From Gonatopus flavifemur (lineage: Eukaryota; Arthropoda; Insecta; Hymenoptera; Dryinidae), in assembly GCA_018340375.1 (NCBI GenBank), contig JAFFJZ010000008.1, positions 62,001 through 126,000 of the forward strand: a stretch of DNA of 64,000 bases. The letters run 5' to 3'. Positions within the stretch are counted from its first letter, which is position 1. Each line of letters begins with the position of its first letter. The translations under genes and the position numbers were made by a program. Below, piece by piece: positions 25,090 through 38,083 of this stretch. The notes beneath the pieces were generated by a model. It worked only from the letters and a program-made list of their open reading frames with translations, was not told where the DNA came from and did no database searches.

Positions 25090-25720
25090 TTGGTAGCCAC
25101 TGTTACCCGACAGAAGGAAGGGGCTCGCGATGAAGATGATCATGCAAGGCGCGGCGAGTGTCATCGCACTCAAAAACAGCTGCTCTAACGATCCATCGGC
25201 AGTCTTTCCAAACCCTGTGCTTCGTGGCAACTTGGTGCCCTCTACTTAGAACCCCGTTGCTTCTCTTCTTGAATATCTGACAAATCCGATCTTCCGCGAA
25301 GCACGCCCAGGGAAATAAAAAACACAAAGAGAGAGAGAAAGAGAAGAGGAAGAAGGAAATGAACTCGGTCGGCGAACTCTGCCGCACGACAAGCCGAAAC
25401 TCAGCCCATGGTTACACACATGTGAAAGGATTGTTGCTCTCTTCATTTTCATGATTGCTATACTACCCCGCTGTTGTTCTGCTATAGCTCTCAATTCAAT
25501 GACCTATATAGGATAAACTGTCGGTATTTTGTTAATTTCTTCTTGGTTTTCATTTTCTCGATGGTTCATTCTTTTTTCTTTGTTCTTTGACTACATAGCT
25601 CGAAGCTTTGATAAAGATCTGTCGCAAGACCAGTGGTCAAGGAACCCTGTTTCTGGACGGGGCCTGCGGGCCTACGAGCCCACACTACGCGACGCAGGTG
25701 TGACGACAATGAGTTAGTTC
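25090..25720. other. GC-rich island with purine tract, no gene identified
   Basis: 25090-25300 and 25625-25715 are markedly richer in G and C and in CpG (CGCGATG, GGCGCGGCGAG, CTACGCGACGCAGG) than anything nearby. A GA-rich tract lies at 25322-25362. A donor-like ATGTAAGT is at about 25751. Open frames on both strands show no domain. It could be a promoter, a noncoding exon or a decayed foreign insert. Confidence 0.35.
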
Positions 25721-25754
25721 CTTGGCTGTGATTTCTTCGCGGGAAACAGATGTA

Positions 25755-26470
25755 AGTAAAGGATCCCTCTCACTTCGCTCTCTTATTCTATATCTCCTTC
25801 CTGTTATGCATGTGGATGTTTTGATCATCCTCCCTCTACAAAATCCACGAATTCTCGCAATGACGGAAAAAAATCACAAAGTATGGAAGATCACTCCATT
25901 CTTTGATCGCCATACATAATGATTGAATCATTTTACCAATTATCAAAAGATTATTATTCAAACAAAGTGCAAGACGTTAACTTATCTTCGAACTTTTGAA
26001 AATTGTATTGACTTGATTTTTACACAAGGAAGAAATTAGTGACCAAATTTTCGTTGACTAGTATGTGACTTTTGGACGAATCACATCTTCAAGCAGAATT
26101 CTTACACTACATTTTAATAATTCGTTGACTTGGTCCAATATTCCAACAATGGAATTCACTCTTCATTTTGACTGTCAAAATAATGTTAAAAATCAACAAA
26201 TGATTGAACTCCAGTGTACGAATTCTTCTCGAATTCATGCTCCGTCTAAAAATGACACACTAGTCAACGAAAATTTGGATCCCTCATTGTTTTTGTGCAT
26301 TTAGACAGTTTTTGCTATTCGAAGAGAATACGGTATGATTTGAATGGAACGAAGAACAATATTTATTAACGTTCATCTCATATCATGATCGAATACAAGT
26401 TCATGTAACTTCAAACTCATACAAAAGTTACCAAGGTTGATTGAATGAAGTTTCGATTTTGGTATATTCT
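25755..26470. other. No gene recognised
   Basis: AT-rich DNA with no repeat structure or domain that I can identify. Confidence 0.4.
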
Positions 26471-26575
26471 GTAGTGAAAATGATTTATGTATGGCCCATA
26501 TGTGAGCCATATGTGATTCATATATAATTCAAGTGAAGATATATATAATCATACATAAATCATATATCATCGATT
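26471..26575. mobile_element. CATATATG 11-bp-periodic element (copy 3, partial)
   Basis: GTAGTGAAAATGATTTATG resembles the left end of copies 1 and 2. In-phase 11-mers (CATATGTGAGC, CATATGTGATT, CATATATAATT) follow. The right end is not visible. Confidence 0.55.
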
Positions 26576-26934
26576 TATAACCGGATTTCAAAGGTGTATT
26601 GTGCAGCCAAAATCCAATACTTTCCCATTGAGAAAATTTTCTTAGAAGCTTAATTTTTGAGATATGAGTATTTGTAGTTTTGTTTCCAAATCCAAATCAT
26701 TCGGAAGCACTATGTGTTACATACTTCAGTTTGACACCTTTCGATGAGTTAGAAAACGGCAAATGTTTGGACAAAAATTGTGTCATTATATCATTGTTCA
26801 TTTTGTGAAATTCTGATTGGCTGGAAGCGCGAAAATTTGAAATCGCTTTTGCTCCAGAAAAAACAATGATGGAATAGTTCGATTTTTTCCAGGGATACGC
26901 CATTTCCCAACTTAGCAAATGATACACTGAGAAA

Positions 26935-27191
26935 ACAGATATCCTGAAAATTACCATAATTTATGGATTTTCCGCACTGGTCTGACCCGAGTCGGAATAT
27001 TTACTTGCACAAATATCTAAAAGTACCATAATTTCTTGGACTTTTCAGAATAAGTATGGTACCTTCCTCATAAAAGTCCCAGCCATTATGGTACTTTTAG
27101 AGGTTTGTTCAGGTAAATATTGAGACTCGGGTCAGACCAGCGCTAAAAATCCATAAATTATGGTACTTTTTAAGATACCTTTTTCTCCGTG
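26935..27191. mobile_element. Foldback MITE, CACTGAGAAAA/CACGGAGAAAA ends, TA-flanked
   Basis: Left end CACTGAGAAAACAG and right end CACGGAGAAAAAGG (reverse-complemented), each next to TA. The arms pair over about 125 bp, sharing ACCATAATTTATGGATTT, CTGGTCTGACCCGAGTC and AGTACCATAAT. 257 bp. A partial, rearranged relative is at 42400-42560. Confidence 0.82.
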
Positions 27192-27199
27192 TATCAAAC

Positions 27200-27990
27200 T
27201 CAAGTATGTAGCTTTTGGATGATTTGGATTTGAAAAAAACCAAAATATCAAGCCATTTTTCATATCTCAAAAACTGGAAAACAAGAAAATTTTTTGAACG
27301 GGAAATCAGATTTTTTCTCATCATACTAAAGTATGTCAGATATTTATACACATTTTTCATAGAATTCTACATCTTCTTATCAGATTCTCATTTCCTATAA
27401 ATGAAAAACGAACTGATGTCATTAGTGATCCAAAAAACGTGATTCCCATACATTTCCATATAATAAGACTCACCCATAACTTCCGGCTGTAAAACTCTAT
27501 CTCATGGGAGTTGACTCTTGAAAAAAAGGTCTGAAGAAGCCAAATCAAGCATTAGAAATCAAATTTATTGCATCTGATACTTATTTCGGTTCCAACAAAT
27601 TTGGTTGTGAATGCATATAGTTTGCATGCTGCAGATAAAAAATGAAAAATACTGCGGAAAAAAATTTTTTTTTTTCAATGTTAACATCTCTTAAAAATTC
27701 ATAGAATTATCTTTCTCCCATCCATCTGACATTCCTTCGTGGGTAGGATGTACAAATCAGAAGAATCTCATTTAAATCGTGCCAAAAAATCACACTTTTA
27801 TTCATTCCAAAAAGCAATCTGTATCTCCCACTCATCTATCACAACATGCATTAGATTTGATTCGAGTTGCGGTCAGGTCATTATTCCATGAACGAGAGAG
27901 TACAGTTGAGCAGAAGGACCCGTAGAAAAATTGAAATATCACTTCATATTCATCAATTGAAATGATATCCAAAATTGAAATAGGAATAGT
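27200..27990. other. No gene recognised
   Basis: AT-rich unique DNA with short meaningless frames. Confidence 0.4.
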
Positions 27991-27994
27991 CATG

Positions 27995-28184
27995 TGGGGT
28001 GTAAATTACACCCCAGTCTACTTGGAGGTTCAATAATTATTCAGAAATACAGACGTTCATATCAAGTTGTGGAATAATTTGATCAGCGTATTCTAGGAAG
28101 GTACTAAAACTGGCAGCATCTCAATTTGAGTCTACGTCACGGTAGTAGTCGAAAGAAAGTATCTGGGGTGTAAAATACACCCCA
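27995..28184. repeat. Two 21-bp palindromes 169 bp apart
   Basis: GGGGTGTAAATTACACCCC (core of 27995-28015) is a palindrome; GGGGTGTAAAATACACCCC (core of 28164-28184) differs by one base at the centre. Because each is its own reverse complement they could be termini of a small element or two protein-binding sites. Confidence 0.8.
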
Positions 28185-29725
28185 CGCGACCGTCGAAAGG
28201 TTGAGAGAAAATTGTGAACGTATATAAGGGAATATCATCTGTCTTGTCAAACATACTTGTCAAATCAACTTGTCAAATTCGATGAAAGAAAAAAACTATG
28301 AGGAATAATTGAATTTATGTTATTCCATTGTGTGTATTGTAGGGATGTTCAAGAACAGATAGGAATGCCATCATTTCCAATCACGATCCGTCATATTTGG
28401 TAATAGTTGTTCCGAATCGATAAAAATTCTTCCGTTTCTTCCCAGTGAAAACTGGTACGCTTCAGTCATCAAAAGTGGAACATCCAGAAAGGCCGTTGTT
28501 CTCAAAATTCGATAATCCAAAACTCAAAGATCGGCCAGTTTCTGGTAATTCTCTAAAAATTAATCTATCATTGAATTTCTAGGTATTGAACTACGGACTG
28601 TTGAGCTTTGAGGACATTTTCATTTCGGGATATCGGGCCTTTGGGATGTTTCCTCTTCGAAGGTCTGAATCGTTACCGTGAACTTGATGGGTGTAACTCA
28701 AAAACGTGGAGTTAAAAAATAAATTCGAACTTTAAAAACGTTTTGGTGCATTTCCGTTTCTTCAAGTCGTTAGTAATTAATCGCTACTTTGTTTTCTTAT
28801 TAATCTCAATAACTAAGGGTGTGCGGGTATCACTTTTTATCGGGTCGGGTTCAGGTGATTTTATTTTTCTTCGGGTCGAGTCAGGAGTCGGGCCAGGTGC
28901 TCGATTCAACCTGGTGTTTTCAAGTTCAATCGGACTATTCGAATTTTTTTTTTCAATTTCCAAATTATGTGATGCTGGACAATCAATTATGCCCAACGTA
29001 AGAATAACCAGTATCAAGTCCAGTATTACATGGAGAAATTGAAACGATTACGGTGACTATTTCCTTAGAACATAACTTGAATATCTGTAGAAGTGATGGA
29101 ATTTGATATGAATTAGTTCAATTCTTATAAGAAGTATGTCATACGTTCTACCACTGACAGCCTATTAGAGTTGTTACTACATTCAATCGATCATGGCACA
29201 CATTAATGAATTTGCGAACTTGTTCATGAAAACTTTAAAATTGTTTATTTTTTCATTCTTCAATTAAAAAATGTAATAATATTTGTATATCATGACATAT
29301 CTATTCTCCCACTCAGTAATCACAGCGGAATATTCAAAATAATACAAGCTTCTTCTATGCTAATTCTACTATGCAAAATAGTAGAAGTTGTTAGTTCAAT
29401 AGATCATGAATGTTCGTAAAAAATACCATATTTTTCCACCAAGTATTGATTGTAAAATGAACTATTTAATCTTACCCATCGAGAAGGGAAAATTTTTGGC
29501 TACTTTTTGGTAGTGAAATCAACTACTGCTTCCATACTACGAATAGTGAGGGCACAAAAGATCCTTGCTATTAAACATTAGTCAGATTACCTATTTTTTT
29601 TACTATTCAGTGTAGTTGGAAAAAATATCAGGATAAATGGGAAAAAAGAATCCGCCGGTCGCTTGAGTAGATGGATCTTCTTTGGGTATATCAACTGGCG
29701 TTCAAATACAAAAGGAGCTTTGATT
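28185..29725. other. No gene recognised; GGGTCGGG-rich patch at 28815-28915
   Basis: 28815-28915 starts GGTGTGCGGGTATC and carries CGGGTC / TCGGGC words. The start resembles hAT-type ends of the 34.9-kb element, so it may be a truncated relic. The remainder shows nothing I can name. Confidence 0.35.
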
Positions 29726-29734
29726 TGTACTGAG

Positions 29735-29861
29735 GTCTGCGTAGATCTATCTATATCTGTTTAGATCCAGAGAGATCTACCGCATTCCATTTTTTTATCT
29801 AAAAAGATCAAATTAGATCTCATTAGATCTCTTTAGATCTAATCCATTTGTTCTCGGGGAC
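29735..29861. repeat. AGATCT 10-bp-periodic element (copy 4, fragment)
   Basis: Two runs of 10-bp-spaced ATCT words, 29740-29785 and 29807-29842. The right end TTCTCGGGGA matches the CCCGAGAA terminus of copy 3; the left terminus is not recognisable. Confidence 0.6.
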
Positions 29862-29875
29862 TCAATTCACGTCCC

Positions 29876-30110
29876 CCATGTTGGATCCGCCATCTTGAAT
29901 TCGTTTTTCGACGTCAGATGCGAATTCCTCACCCTCGAAAACTCCTAGGACCCATGTCTCATATAAATCTGTCCACAAATGTGAAATTGACTAAATTCAC
30001 AACGGCCATCTTGGACCCGGCATCTTGAATTCGGGATTTGACTTCAGATTCGGATTCAGCACCCTCGAAAACCCTTAGGACCCATGTTTCATAATAATTC
30101 ATCGATTCAA
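29876..30110. repeat. Two tandem copies of the GCCATCTTGAATTCG repeat
   Basis: CCATGTTGGATCCGCCATCT (29876) and CCATCTTGGACCCGGCATCT (30006) start units 130 bp apart. Both continue with a CAGATKCGRATTC motif, CACCCTCGAAAAC and GGACCCATGT. The motif order matches the minus-strand block at 4140-4280. A downstream CAGACAGACAGACATACAGA (30362) is a pattern often seen near insect repeat tails. Confidence 0.65.
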
Positions 30111-30941
30111 GCCAATATAACGGATATTCAAAGACTGCGGAGAATAAGACATATACATATAGTATACATATATTTAGTATGTATACAGCGGGAAAATCTC
30201 TTTTCTCCGAGATCACCTATTTTCTCAGAAAAAAATTTAAAAAAAATAGAAGGACTCGTCTGATTGCAATAAAAAAAATAGTCCTCGGGGAAGGGTTTGA
30301 AGAAGGTCCTCTATAAATTTCATCCAATTTGGTCCTCTCGGTCCAGAGTTATCCCAAATACAGACAGACAGACATACAGATAACCCCACGGATTATCAAT
30401 CAGTATTGCATGAAATGAAAAACTATTCAACTTCCAATTGGATTATTCAAATATTTTAGAAGATACGGTCAGAGCGTAAATATTAAAAATCTTTCACCGT
30501 TTACAAACGATGTGTTACCGCGACTGCGAGTTTTGAACGAATAAGCGGGATGGCGAGTACGATTCTCAGGCTTGGTTACACAATGCAGCATTTAGTGCCG
30601 GCAAGATTTCAACCGTTTGTTCACTCACCCCTATAGCAACTATCCCCGGTCTGCCCTAACGCTTAGCTCTTATACGGTGATCATTTGTATCCGACTGAAA
30701 ACTCATCCCTTTCATTTTCAATTCTGTTTATAAAAATGTATCATGTTAACAAATCGTTTTTCACTTGACAGCAAGGAGGATTTTCGGAGTGAAACGATTC
30801 AGAAATCCATAAGAATGTTCAAAGATTCTATCTCAAAATTGAACATATTTTTGAACGTTCTGAACATGAATGACCCAGTTTATGTGTACTAACAAAACGT
30901 ATACAGACAAGATAGCACAAGAATTCTAAGGGAGTCACTTC

Positions 30942-31056
30942 CACCACAGCACAAATGTCTCATTAATATCATCTGAATATTGCGACAATATTGCAATGTC
31001 TTTGAAATGTTGCAGAACATTCAGAGAACATTACGGAGACATTTGTGCTATGTGGG
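30942..31056. mobile_element. Very short (115 bp) TIR element with 11-bp period
   Basis: TIRs CACAGCACAAATGTCTC (left) and ACATAGCACAAATGTCTC (right, reverse-complemented) bracket about seven 11-mers (ATATTGCGACA, ATATTGCAATG, TCTTTGAAATG, TTGCAGAACAT, TCAGAGAACAT). No ORF. The CACAGYAC-type end is shared with 50501-50598 and partly with 18885. Confidence 0.65.
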
Positions 31057-31059
31057 TCT

Positions 31060-31558
31060 AATTAACGGTAAACCGGAATTGATGGAATCTATTCGATTTG
31101 GGATGCTATTAGCAGGGTTGGTAAATAAATGAAGGAATTTGTGAGGATACTGTAATGAATGTGCAAAACAATCGTATATAGGAAAAACAATTTATTCGAT
31201 CTCTTCTAATAATAATAAACATTTTTTTGGTTTTATAGGTTAACACATGATCACGCTTCAAAAAATTGTTCATACACCCGCATACGTATACAGTATTCAT
31301 CCATTCATTCAATAATCATTGATTTACATGTGATACTCCTTATCATAATTTGCTTTAAACGAATATCCTATTGTGTTCATAAACATGAGACCAAGTTGAT
31401 CGAGACTTATATAAGTTCAAGTCAACGAAGTTTACGGGTGTATCCAGAAATCCCATCTTCCTTCAATCACCATCTCTCTGTTTAATCTGTTATACTTTAT
31501 TTCATGTCGTTTGGGGAGGTGTGGAGGATTTCTGGATCTCCCACTAACGAAGTTCATG
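31060..31558. other. No gene recognised
   Basis: No repeat or domain seen. Confidence 0.4.
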
Positions 31559-31791
31559 CACTGAGAAAAAAAATAGGGAAATAATAGTAATAGTTGGGAA
31601 AGAATTCAACTATGAATAGTTGGCTGATTATTGATGACACCATTTCATCGTGAACGTAATTAATCTACATAGTAATTCCCGCAATCAATATTGTTATCTA
31701 CACTATAAAGGAATTAAGCTTACCATCTACAATAGTTGAGTCCTTTCCCAACTATTCCAATAGTAGTTTCAATTATTATTTCCTCTCAGTG
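31559..31791. mobile_element. MITE with CACTGAGA ends
   Basis: Left end CACTGAGAAAAAAAATAGG, right end CACTGAGAGGAAATAATAA (reverse-complemented). Imperfect arms share AATAGTTGGGAAAG and TCAACTAT. 233 bp, no ORF. Shares ends, not interior, with 15253-15494 and 26935-27191. Confidence 0.7.
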
Positions 31792-34083
31792 TATACATTA
31801 AGATCGTGGTGGCGACTAGTAATATAAAATTTTACCAATAGCCATTACGTAATATTTATAATGATGTTTTTCATTATTATTCATTTACACGAAGATGATT
31901 GTATTCTTCCCTCGCGGATTATAGAAAATAACAGTTTATCGTATTCTATTCACATGTATGTCTGCAAAATGTCGTTCAACTGATCGATTCATTCTTATTT
32001 ATTATCAAACACAACCCTGATTAAATTGCTCCTAATTACCTTGTGGTATGTTAATGACAATTTGTACGCATTTACGAGGGAGTCTTCGATAGGATTTCAA
32101 ATTTTTCAAAATATAAGGTACCATAAAATGTTTTCCCCGTATATTTGGTAAATGGAAAATGTCGAGCGCCATCGAACGACCGAATTCAGCTTATTTCCTA
32201 TCTTTGGTTCTCTAGCCGTTATGAATCTCCTTCATTGGGAACTGAGCAGGTCTTGTTGCGTGTTGATCTTGGATTTTTTATTACTCATGAACTCTGACGG
32301 ATATAATTTTTTTCACTGCTTTTTTTCAACCCACATGTGAGAACTTCCAAAGTATGAAAGAGATTAAAGAATTACAATTTCAAACACAGAAAAGGAATAA
32401 TTGTCTAACGGAGCTTAAATCACAACGGTGAACTGATGTAGTAAAATTAAAACAATCGATATTTCATTGATTATTAAATATCAATGATGAAATGGAGGAA
32501 TGAAGTTCACGCACAAAAACCAAGAGGCGAAAAGAAATATTGTGATTCTGATAAAATTGGTGAGTTTTATTTTTGTTCGAAGAAAAACTTGAATCAGTCT
32601 GCGTGAGAACGCAAATCACTAGTAATGCTAATGCGTCATTGAATTGAAAAATTGTAAAAATTCTGATTTGGAGTGCCTCAACAATAATTTTACATTGAGA
32701 AACAATCATAGAGAATAAATGAAAATTTCTTCATCAACTTCAGTGAACATTGAAAATATGGTGAAGAGAAATAACAAACGATTGTTTCATGTCCACATTT
32801 CACTTTGGAATTATTTGGGTGATCATTTTTCAAGCACGAACGCAAAAATTTTCATCGATTCCTCGCAAAGAAAAAACAAAACACAAATATCAGAAGAGCG
32901 TACTTGGGACTTTGGCTTCGATGGACTATAACTAATTATTAGTATTATACGCTCAAAGCTCCTGATTTTTTCTATTTTCATGTTGTGTCAAGATTTTAAC
33001 AGCTAACGAAAAGAGTTTTTTTAGAACCCTTCGATTAAATGGCTTAAAAATATTTGATTTACATCTTAAAAGCTGTTGATACTCGATTCAGTCGCAATAC
33101 TTTAATCATTTGTATTCTTGCTGTAACCACGTATACGTTCATGATAATTTGAATATACATACAGATATGAAGGTTTATAATCTAACTATCAATATTCTCA
33201 ATAAATATGATTCAGGTAAACAGTCACCAACAAAGGCACATATATAGACACTCTACGTCTTATCGTATGACGTCCATTTCACGACGAAAAACATACTTTT
33301 GGTGTACTTTTAGAAATTTGAAATATCATGAGTTATCCGTAGTATACATATGTCATGAATAATTGATGCCTTTGGTTTTTCCACGGTGCATATATAATAT
33401 AAAGTATGCAACGTAAAAGGGAATACGTTCAAGGTCAATAGAAGATGTCACCAAAGTGGACGCATCGAAATTTGTAAGAATGGTTTCCAACTAATTCATA
33501 TGATATATGGGTATTTACATGACACTCATTAGGTAGATGAAAGAAAAATGGACGGTTTCGATTTGATTGAAACACAAAACCCTTAGGAAGGGTTTGTAGA
33601 ATTTGGATATTCAAGGATCCATCTGATTTTTCGTTTTCTCAATTCATCATTTTCCAGTAACTGTTCCATCGTTTTAATCCAAAAAACTTTGAATGACGAT
33701 TAAAACTAAACGAAAAATTGAATTCACCAAAACAAAGAAGAAAAAGAACATAAGTGATGTATTCAAGGACGTATAACTCACCTATCTACTTTCCATATAC
33801 TTCTGTAGAATCACGAGCATTGCTGTTTATGTTTTTCAGGCATAGTCCCATACAGATTACAGAAATATTTTGCATACAAAATTGAATATTTTTGATACTA
33901 TTGAACGATTTTGTTATGAAAATTGAATGGTCTATTCTTCTTCAATTTTCGTATTGGTAACTTGAGCTGTTCTCTTTTTAGACCATTTAATCGTCACGGT
34001 ATCCAAAGTTCATATAGTTTGGTAATATGTTTCAAAGACAAATTTCAATTTTCGTTGTCAATGCTAATATGAGAGCAGAGACC
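31792..34083. other. No protein gene; downstream flank and 3' UTR region of the senseless gene
   Basis: The part nearest 34083 must include the 3' UTR of the minus-strand exon. An ATTAAA on the minus strand at 33986-33991, about 95 bp beyond the stop, is a possible polyadenylation signal. No repeat elements are obvious, in contrast to most of the window. Confidence 0.4.
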
Positions 34084-34925
<842 letters not shown>

Positions 34926-35799
34926 TAGGTGTTTGGGAGTACTCAAAACTGTCGAGTATTTTCGAGTCGAGTTGAGTACGTTCCGCCACTCGACATTTTT
35001 GAACTACTCGAAGTTCTTCGGGCTACTCGAAAATTTTCGAGCTACTCGGAATTCTTTGAGCCACTCAGAATTTTTAGAGTAATTCGTTATTTTTCGCAAA
35101 TTTTCAGAAATCTTATAGACCATTCTTCATTCAACTTTTATTCATTATTTTCTTCACTTTTTCCGAGGGCGAATTATTTTGCGACTAAACATTATTTATT
35201 TCGCTTTAAAAAAAATTGACTCATTTATTGCTCAATGTCCAGTCCATAACATTTGTCGAAAAAGCAACAAGAAATCAAGCAACAAGTGAGTTTGTTAGTT
35301 TTTCGTTATTTATATCCGTATTTGACTTTATATTTAAATGTTGATTATATGATTTATTTGAATTCTCGATGAAAATATTCTTCTTCTCACAAAAATTACA
35401 TGTATTCACTCATCAATCCATTATCAATAAAACGTAGCATGTTCAATATCAGAGTAATGTTTATTAGTCAAGACGACAAATTACATAGCGCGACGTTTCG
35501 AGTCATTATCGGACGCACTGAAAAAAAAAAGAAATCGCAAAACCATAAGAAAAGCATATAACATAAAATGCCAAAGTTACTTACAGAGAAAAATGAAAAG
35601 AAAATAGCCTTATTAGCTTCATTATATGAGGAAAGCAGAGTGCAGTGAAGAGTCGGAACGCAAGTGCAAGTAAAGGAATGCGAGCCAAAATATCAGCGGG
35701 AAGTTCAAAACAGAAATTATTATCAATCACGAAGACCTCTGATACGCCTGACAGTAGGAGTAAAAGTGTTATCTAACATCTCCGTATCTGACTGTTAGA

Positions 35800-36174
35800 C
35801 CATATAAGACTATTGTCCCGATCATGAATAAAGCTAATGTGGTGTACCAGTTGAATTGTACAGATTTCGATAAAACTCATATTGGCCAAACCAAAGGACA
35901 TTGAAAAACTCGTGTTAAGGAACATGCACAGAATATTCTTAAAGACCGTGTTGAGCACACGGTAGTTTGGTCTCATTGTATTTCGAATCTACATTCTTTC
36001 AATTTTGAGGATGTCAAGGTCTTGGATCGGGAGGAGAATAAGAGAAACCGTCTATATTCGGAAATGGTGCATATTAGGACATCTCATGATACTATCAATG
36101 AACAGACAGATACGGAGATGTTAGATAATGCTTTTATTCTTACTGTTAGGCGTATCAGAAGTATTCATGATTGA
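35800..36174 (+). pseudogene. GIY-YIG endonuclease domain of a Penelope-like element (broken)
   Basis: The frame reads KANVVYQLNCTDFDKTHIGQ, which is the GIY-YIG signature with VVY in place of GIY and HIG in place of YIG. After a TGA at 35902-35904 (where a Leu-like codon is expected) comes KTRVKEH with the conserved Arg. Then NFEDVKVLDREENKRNRLYS leads to the catalytic Glu region SEMVHI. In Penelope-like retroelements this domain nicks target DNA. The frame closes at TGA 36172-36174. The stop and the altered Tyr residues indicate an inactive relic. No reverse transcriptase is found upstream. Confidence 0.8.
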
Positions 36175-36261
36175 TAGCAATTGCTGTTTTGAACTTCCCA
36201 CTTATATTTTGGTTCACATTCCTTTTGTGCCGATTTCCTGTATTCGCTTTTTATATATCCC

Positions 36262-36608
36262 GTACAGCCCAACCACCGTTCCTCCACCTAAGACTTCGGT
36301 GGACTGGAGGTGGAGAATTGATGGAGAAGTGGGAGCCATGGAAATAAGGGAGAAATAAGGAAGAGTCTCTATTGAGGCAACGGAGTGGCGACGGAGAAAT
36401 GTCCGCCCCCTGTATTTTCAATAAAACTTAAATTCGTGAATTCATACATTCAGATTTGGTTATGTAAATGCACCAATATGGATTATATCGAAAATACAGA
36501 GGGCGGACATTCCTCCGTCGCCTCTCCCTCATTTCCACAGCTTCCATTTCTCCACCTCCAGTCCATTGAAGTCCTAGGTGGAGGATCAGTGGCTGTGCTG
36601 TACGGATA
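36262..36608. mobile_element. Foldback MITE inside the Penelope-like element
   Basis: Arms of about 130 bp begin CGTACAGCCCAACCACCG (left) and CGTACAGCACAGCCACTG (right, reverse-complemented), sharing GACTGGAGGTGGAGAA and ATGTCCGCCC. GC-richer than its surroundings. Flanking ATCC/GGAT continues the pairing. No ORF of its own. Confidence 0.75.
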
Positions 36609-37344
36609 ACTGATCTTGTTGAATGGAACTTATTTGGTACTTTGTTTGGTACAGATTGATTTGTGAATACGTATGGGGTTATTTCTATTTTTTGGGAGAA
36701 TTTTTGGGCGTTGCCAGCTTCGTTGTACCTATACTGCTTGTGTTCTGACCCTTTACTGCACCCTGCCTTCCTCATAGAATGGAAGAGGCTATTTTCTCTT
36801 TATTCTTCTCTGTGAGTAACTTTTTCATTTTATGTTATGTGCTTCACTTATGATTTTGTAATTTCTTGTTTTTCAGTGCGTTCGATCATGAGTCAATGTT
36901 GGTTCAGAACGTCACGCTAAGTAATTCGTCGTCTTGACTAATAAACATTACTCCAATATTGAACATTCTACGTTTGACTAATTTATGAGGCTGGAGTAAC
37001 AAATCGTATTCAACTAAATTCATTATTGATCCTCAGAAAATACATACACTAATGAGAATGTGAATGAATATTTCCATAAATCGGTTGTTCTTTTTTGAAT
37101 ATTATGATTCAAATTCGTCTCCAATCCATCATGCATTACAATATGTACAAATGGATGGTTCAAAAATATATTAGTTATATTTTACATATCTGAAATTATT
37201 TGACATTAAATTATTGCTTTTATTTTTTCGGAATAATTCAGCAGCCTTTTTAGTAATACTTTTTACGAGCTTGATGGAAAATATTTGGATGATATTGGAA
37301 TTATTAAATGAGGCTATCACTTGGACTGGAATTTGTTTTGTTTA

Positions 37345-37680
37345 GATGGACCTCCACCAAAATTATTGAATTTTCTCGCAGCTATCGATAAAGAAAATTC
37401 TCAAGAACTTAATGCATCAGAACAAGAAGTGAAGAAATATTTTTCAGAAAGCTTGGTGTCGCCAGATAAAAATATCAGATTATGGTGGGAACAAAAGTGA
37501 GATGAATATCTTATAATAGCTCAACTTTCTCAAATCTTCTTATCAATCCCCGCAATTCAAGTAAGCAGTGGAAGCGCTTCCTCCGATGCAGGAAACGTTG
37601 TGACCGCCACCCGTGTTAGATTATTGACAGATCATGTTGAAGAACTATGTTTCTTGCATAACAATTCAAAAATTGAGTAA
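37345..37680 (+). pseudogene. hAT transposase C-terminal dimerisation domain (broken)
   Basis: The 111-codon frame shows the hAT C-terminal (hATC) pattern: NIRLWWEQK, then DEYLIIAQLSQIFLSIPAIQ, SSGSASSDAGNVV and TRVRLLTDHVEELCFLHNN, ending at TAA 37678. These correspond to the WW...YP.LA..A...L.IPA.....ER.FS..G......R..L......L.FL..N features of hAT transposases, where this part dimerises and helps form the active site. An in-frame TGA at 37498-37500 interrupts it, and the SER.FS motif is altered to GSASS. A TTTAG acceptor-like site precedes 37345, so an intron upstream is possible. It identifies the surrounding element as hAT superfamily. Confidence 0.8.
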
Positions 37681-38083
37681 TGTGAGTGAATTTGAGTGAG
37701 TTGTTGTTTAGAAGTTCTTGAAGGGATTTTCAACGAGAAAATATGTCTGTTCGTATTATTACCTTCGGAAATTTCATTTCCATACTACATATAATCATTT
37801 GAAATATATTGATTTGTCGATAACTTGTTCCATGTGATATGAAACGAAACAGAGTATTGGAGAAATGTGTTGGAAAATAAATTAATTTCATAAATGATCC
37901 CGATAAATTTCGATCAGTATATACTATAATTGATTGAAAATCTCTATTCCGGAATCATTGCCAATTTCGGAGATTCAGAAATGATATAAAAATCATTGAT
38001 GGAAGAGCAGCCTAAAAGAAGATGTACACTGCGTCATAATGACAAACAAAGCTTCAACGAGGAACCAATAATGAAAATTATAA

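Larger units (their letters stand above)
35430..36975 (+). mobile_element. Penelope-like retroelement with inverted terminal copies
   Basis: The first 240-300 bp (35430 to about 35700) recur inverted at about 36690-36975, sharing AGTAATGTTTATTAGTCAAG and CATAACATAAAATG. Between them is a GIY-YIG endonuclease relic (35800-36174), the C-terminal domain of Penelope-like polyproteins. The reverse transcriptase domain is absent. Penelope elements often carry terminal copies in direct or inverted arrangement, which fits. A foldback MITE (36262-36608) is inserted in the 3' half. The whole lies in the hAT-like element. Confidence 0.7.
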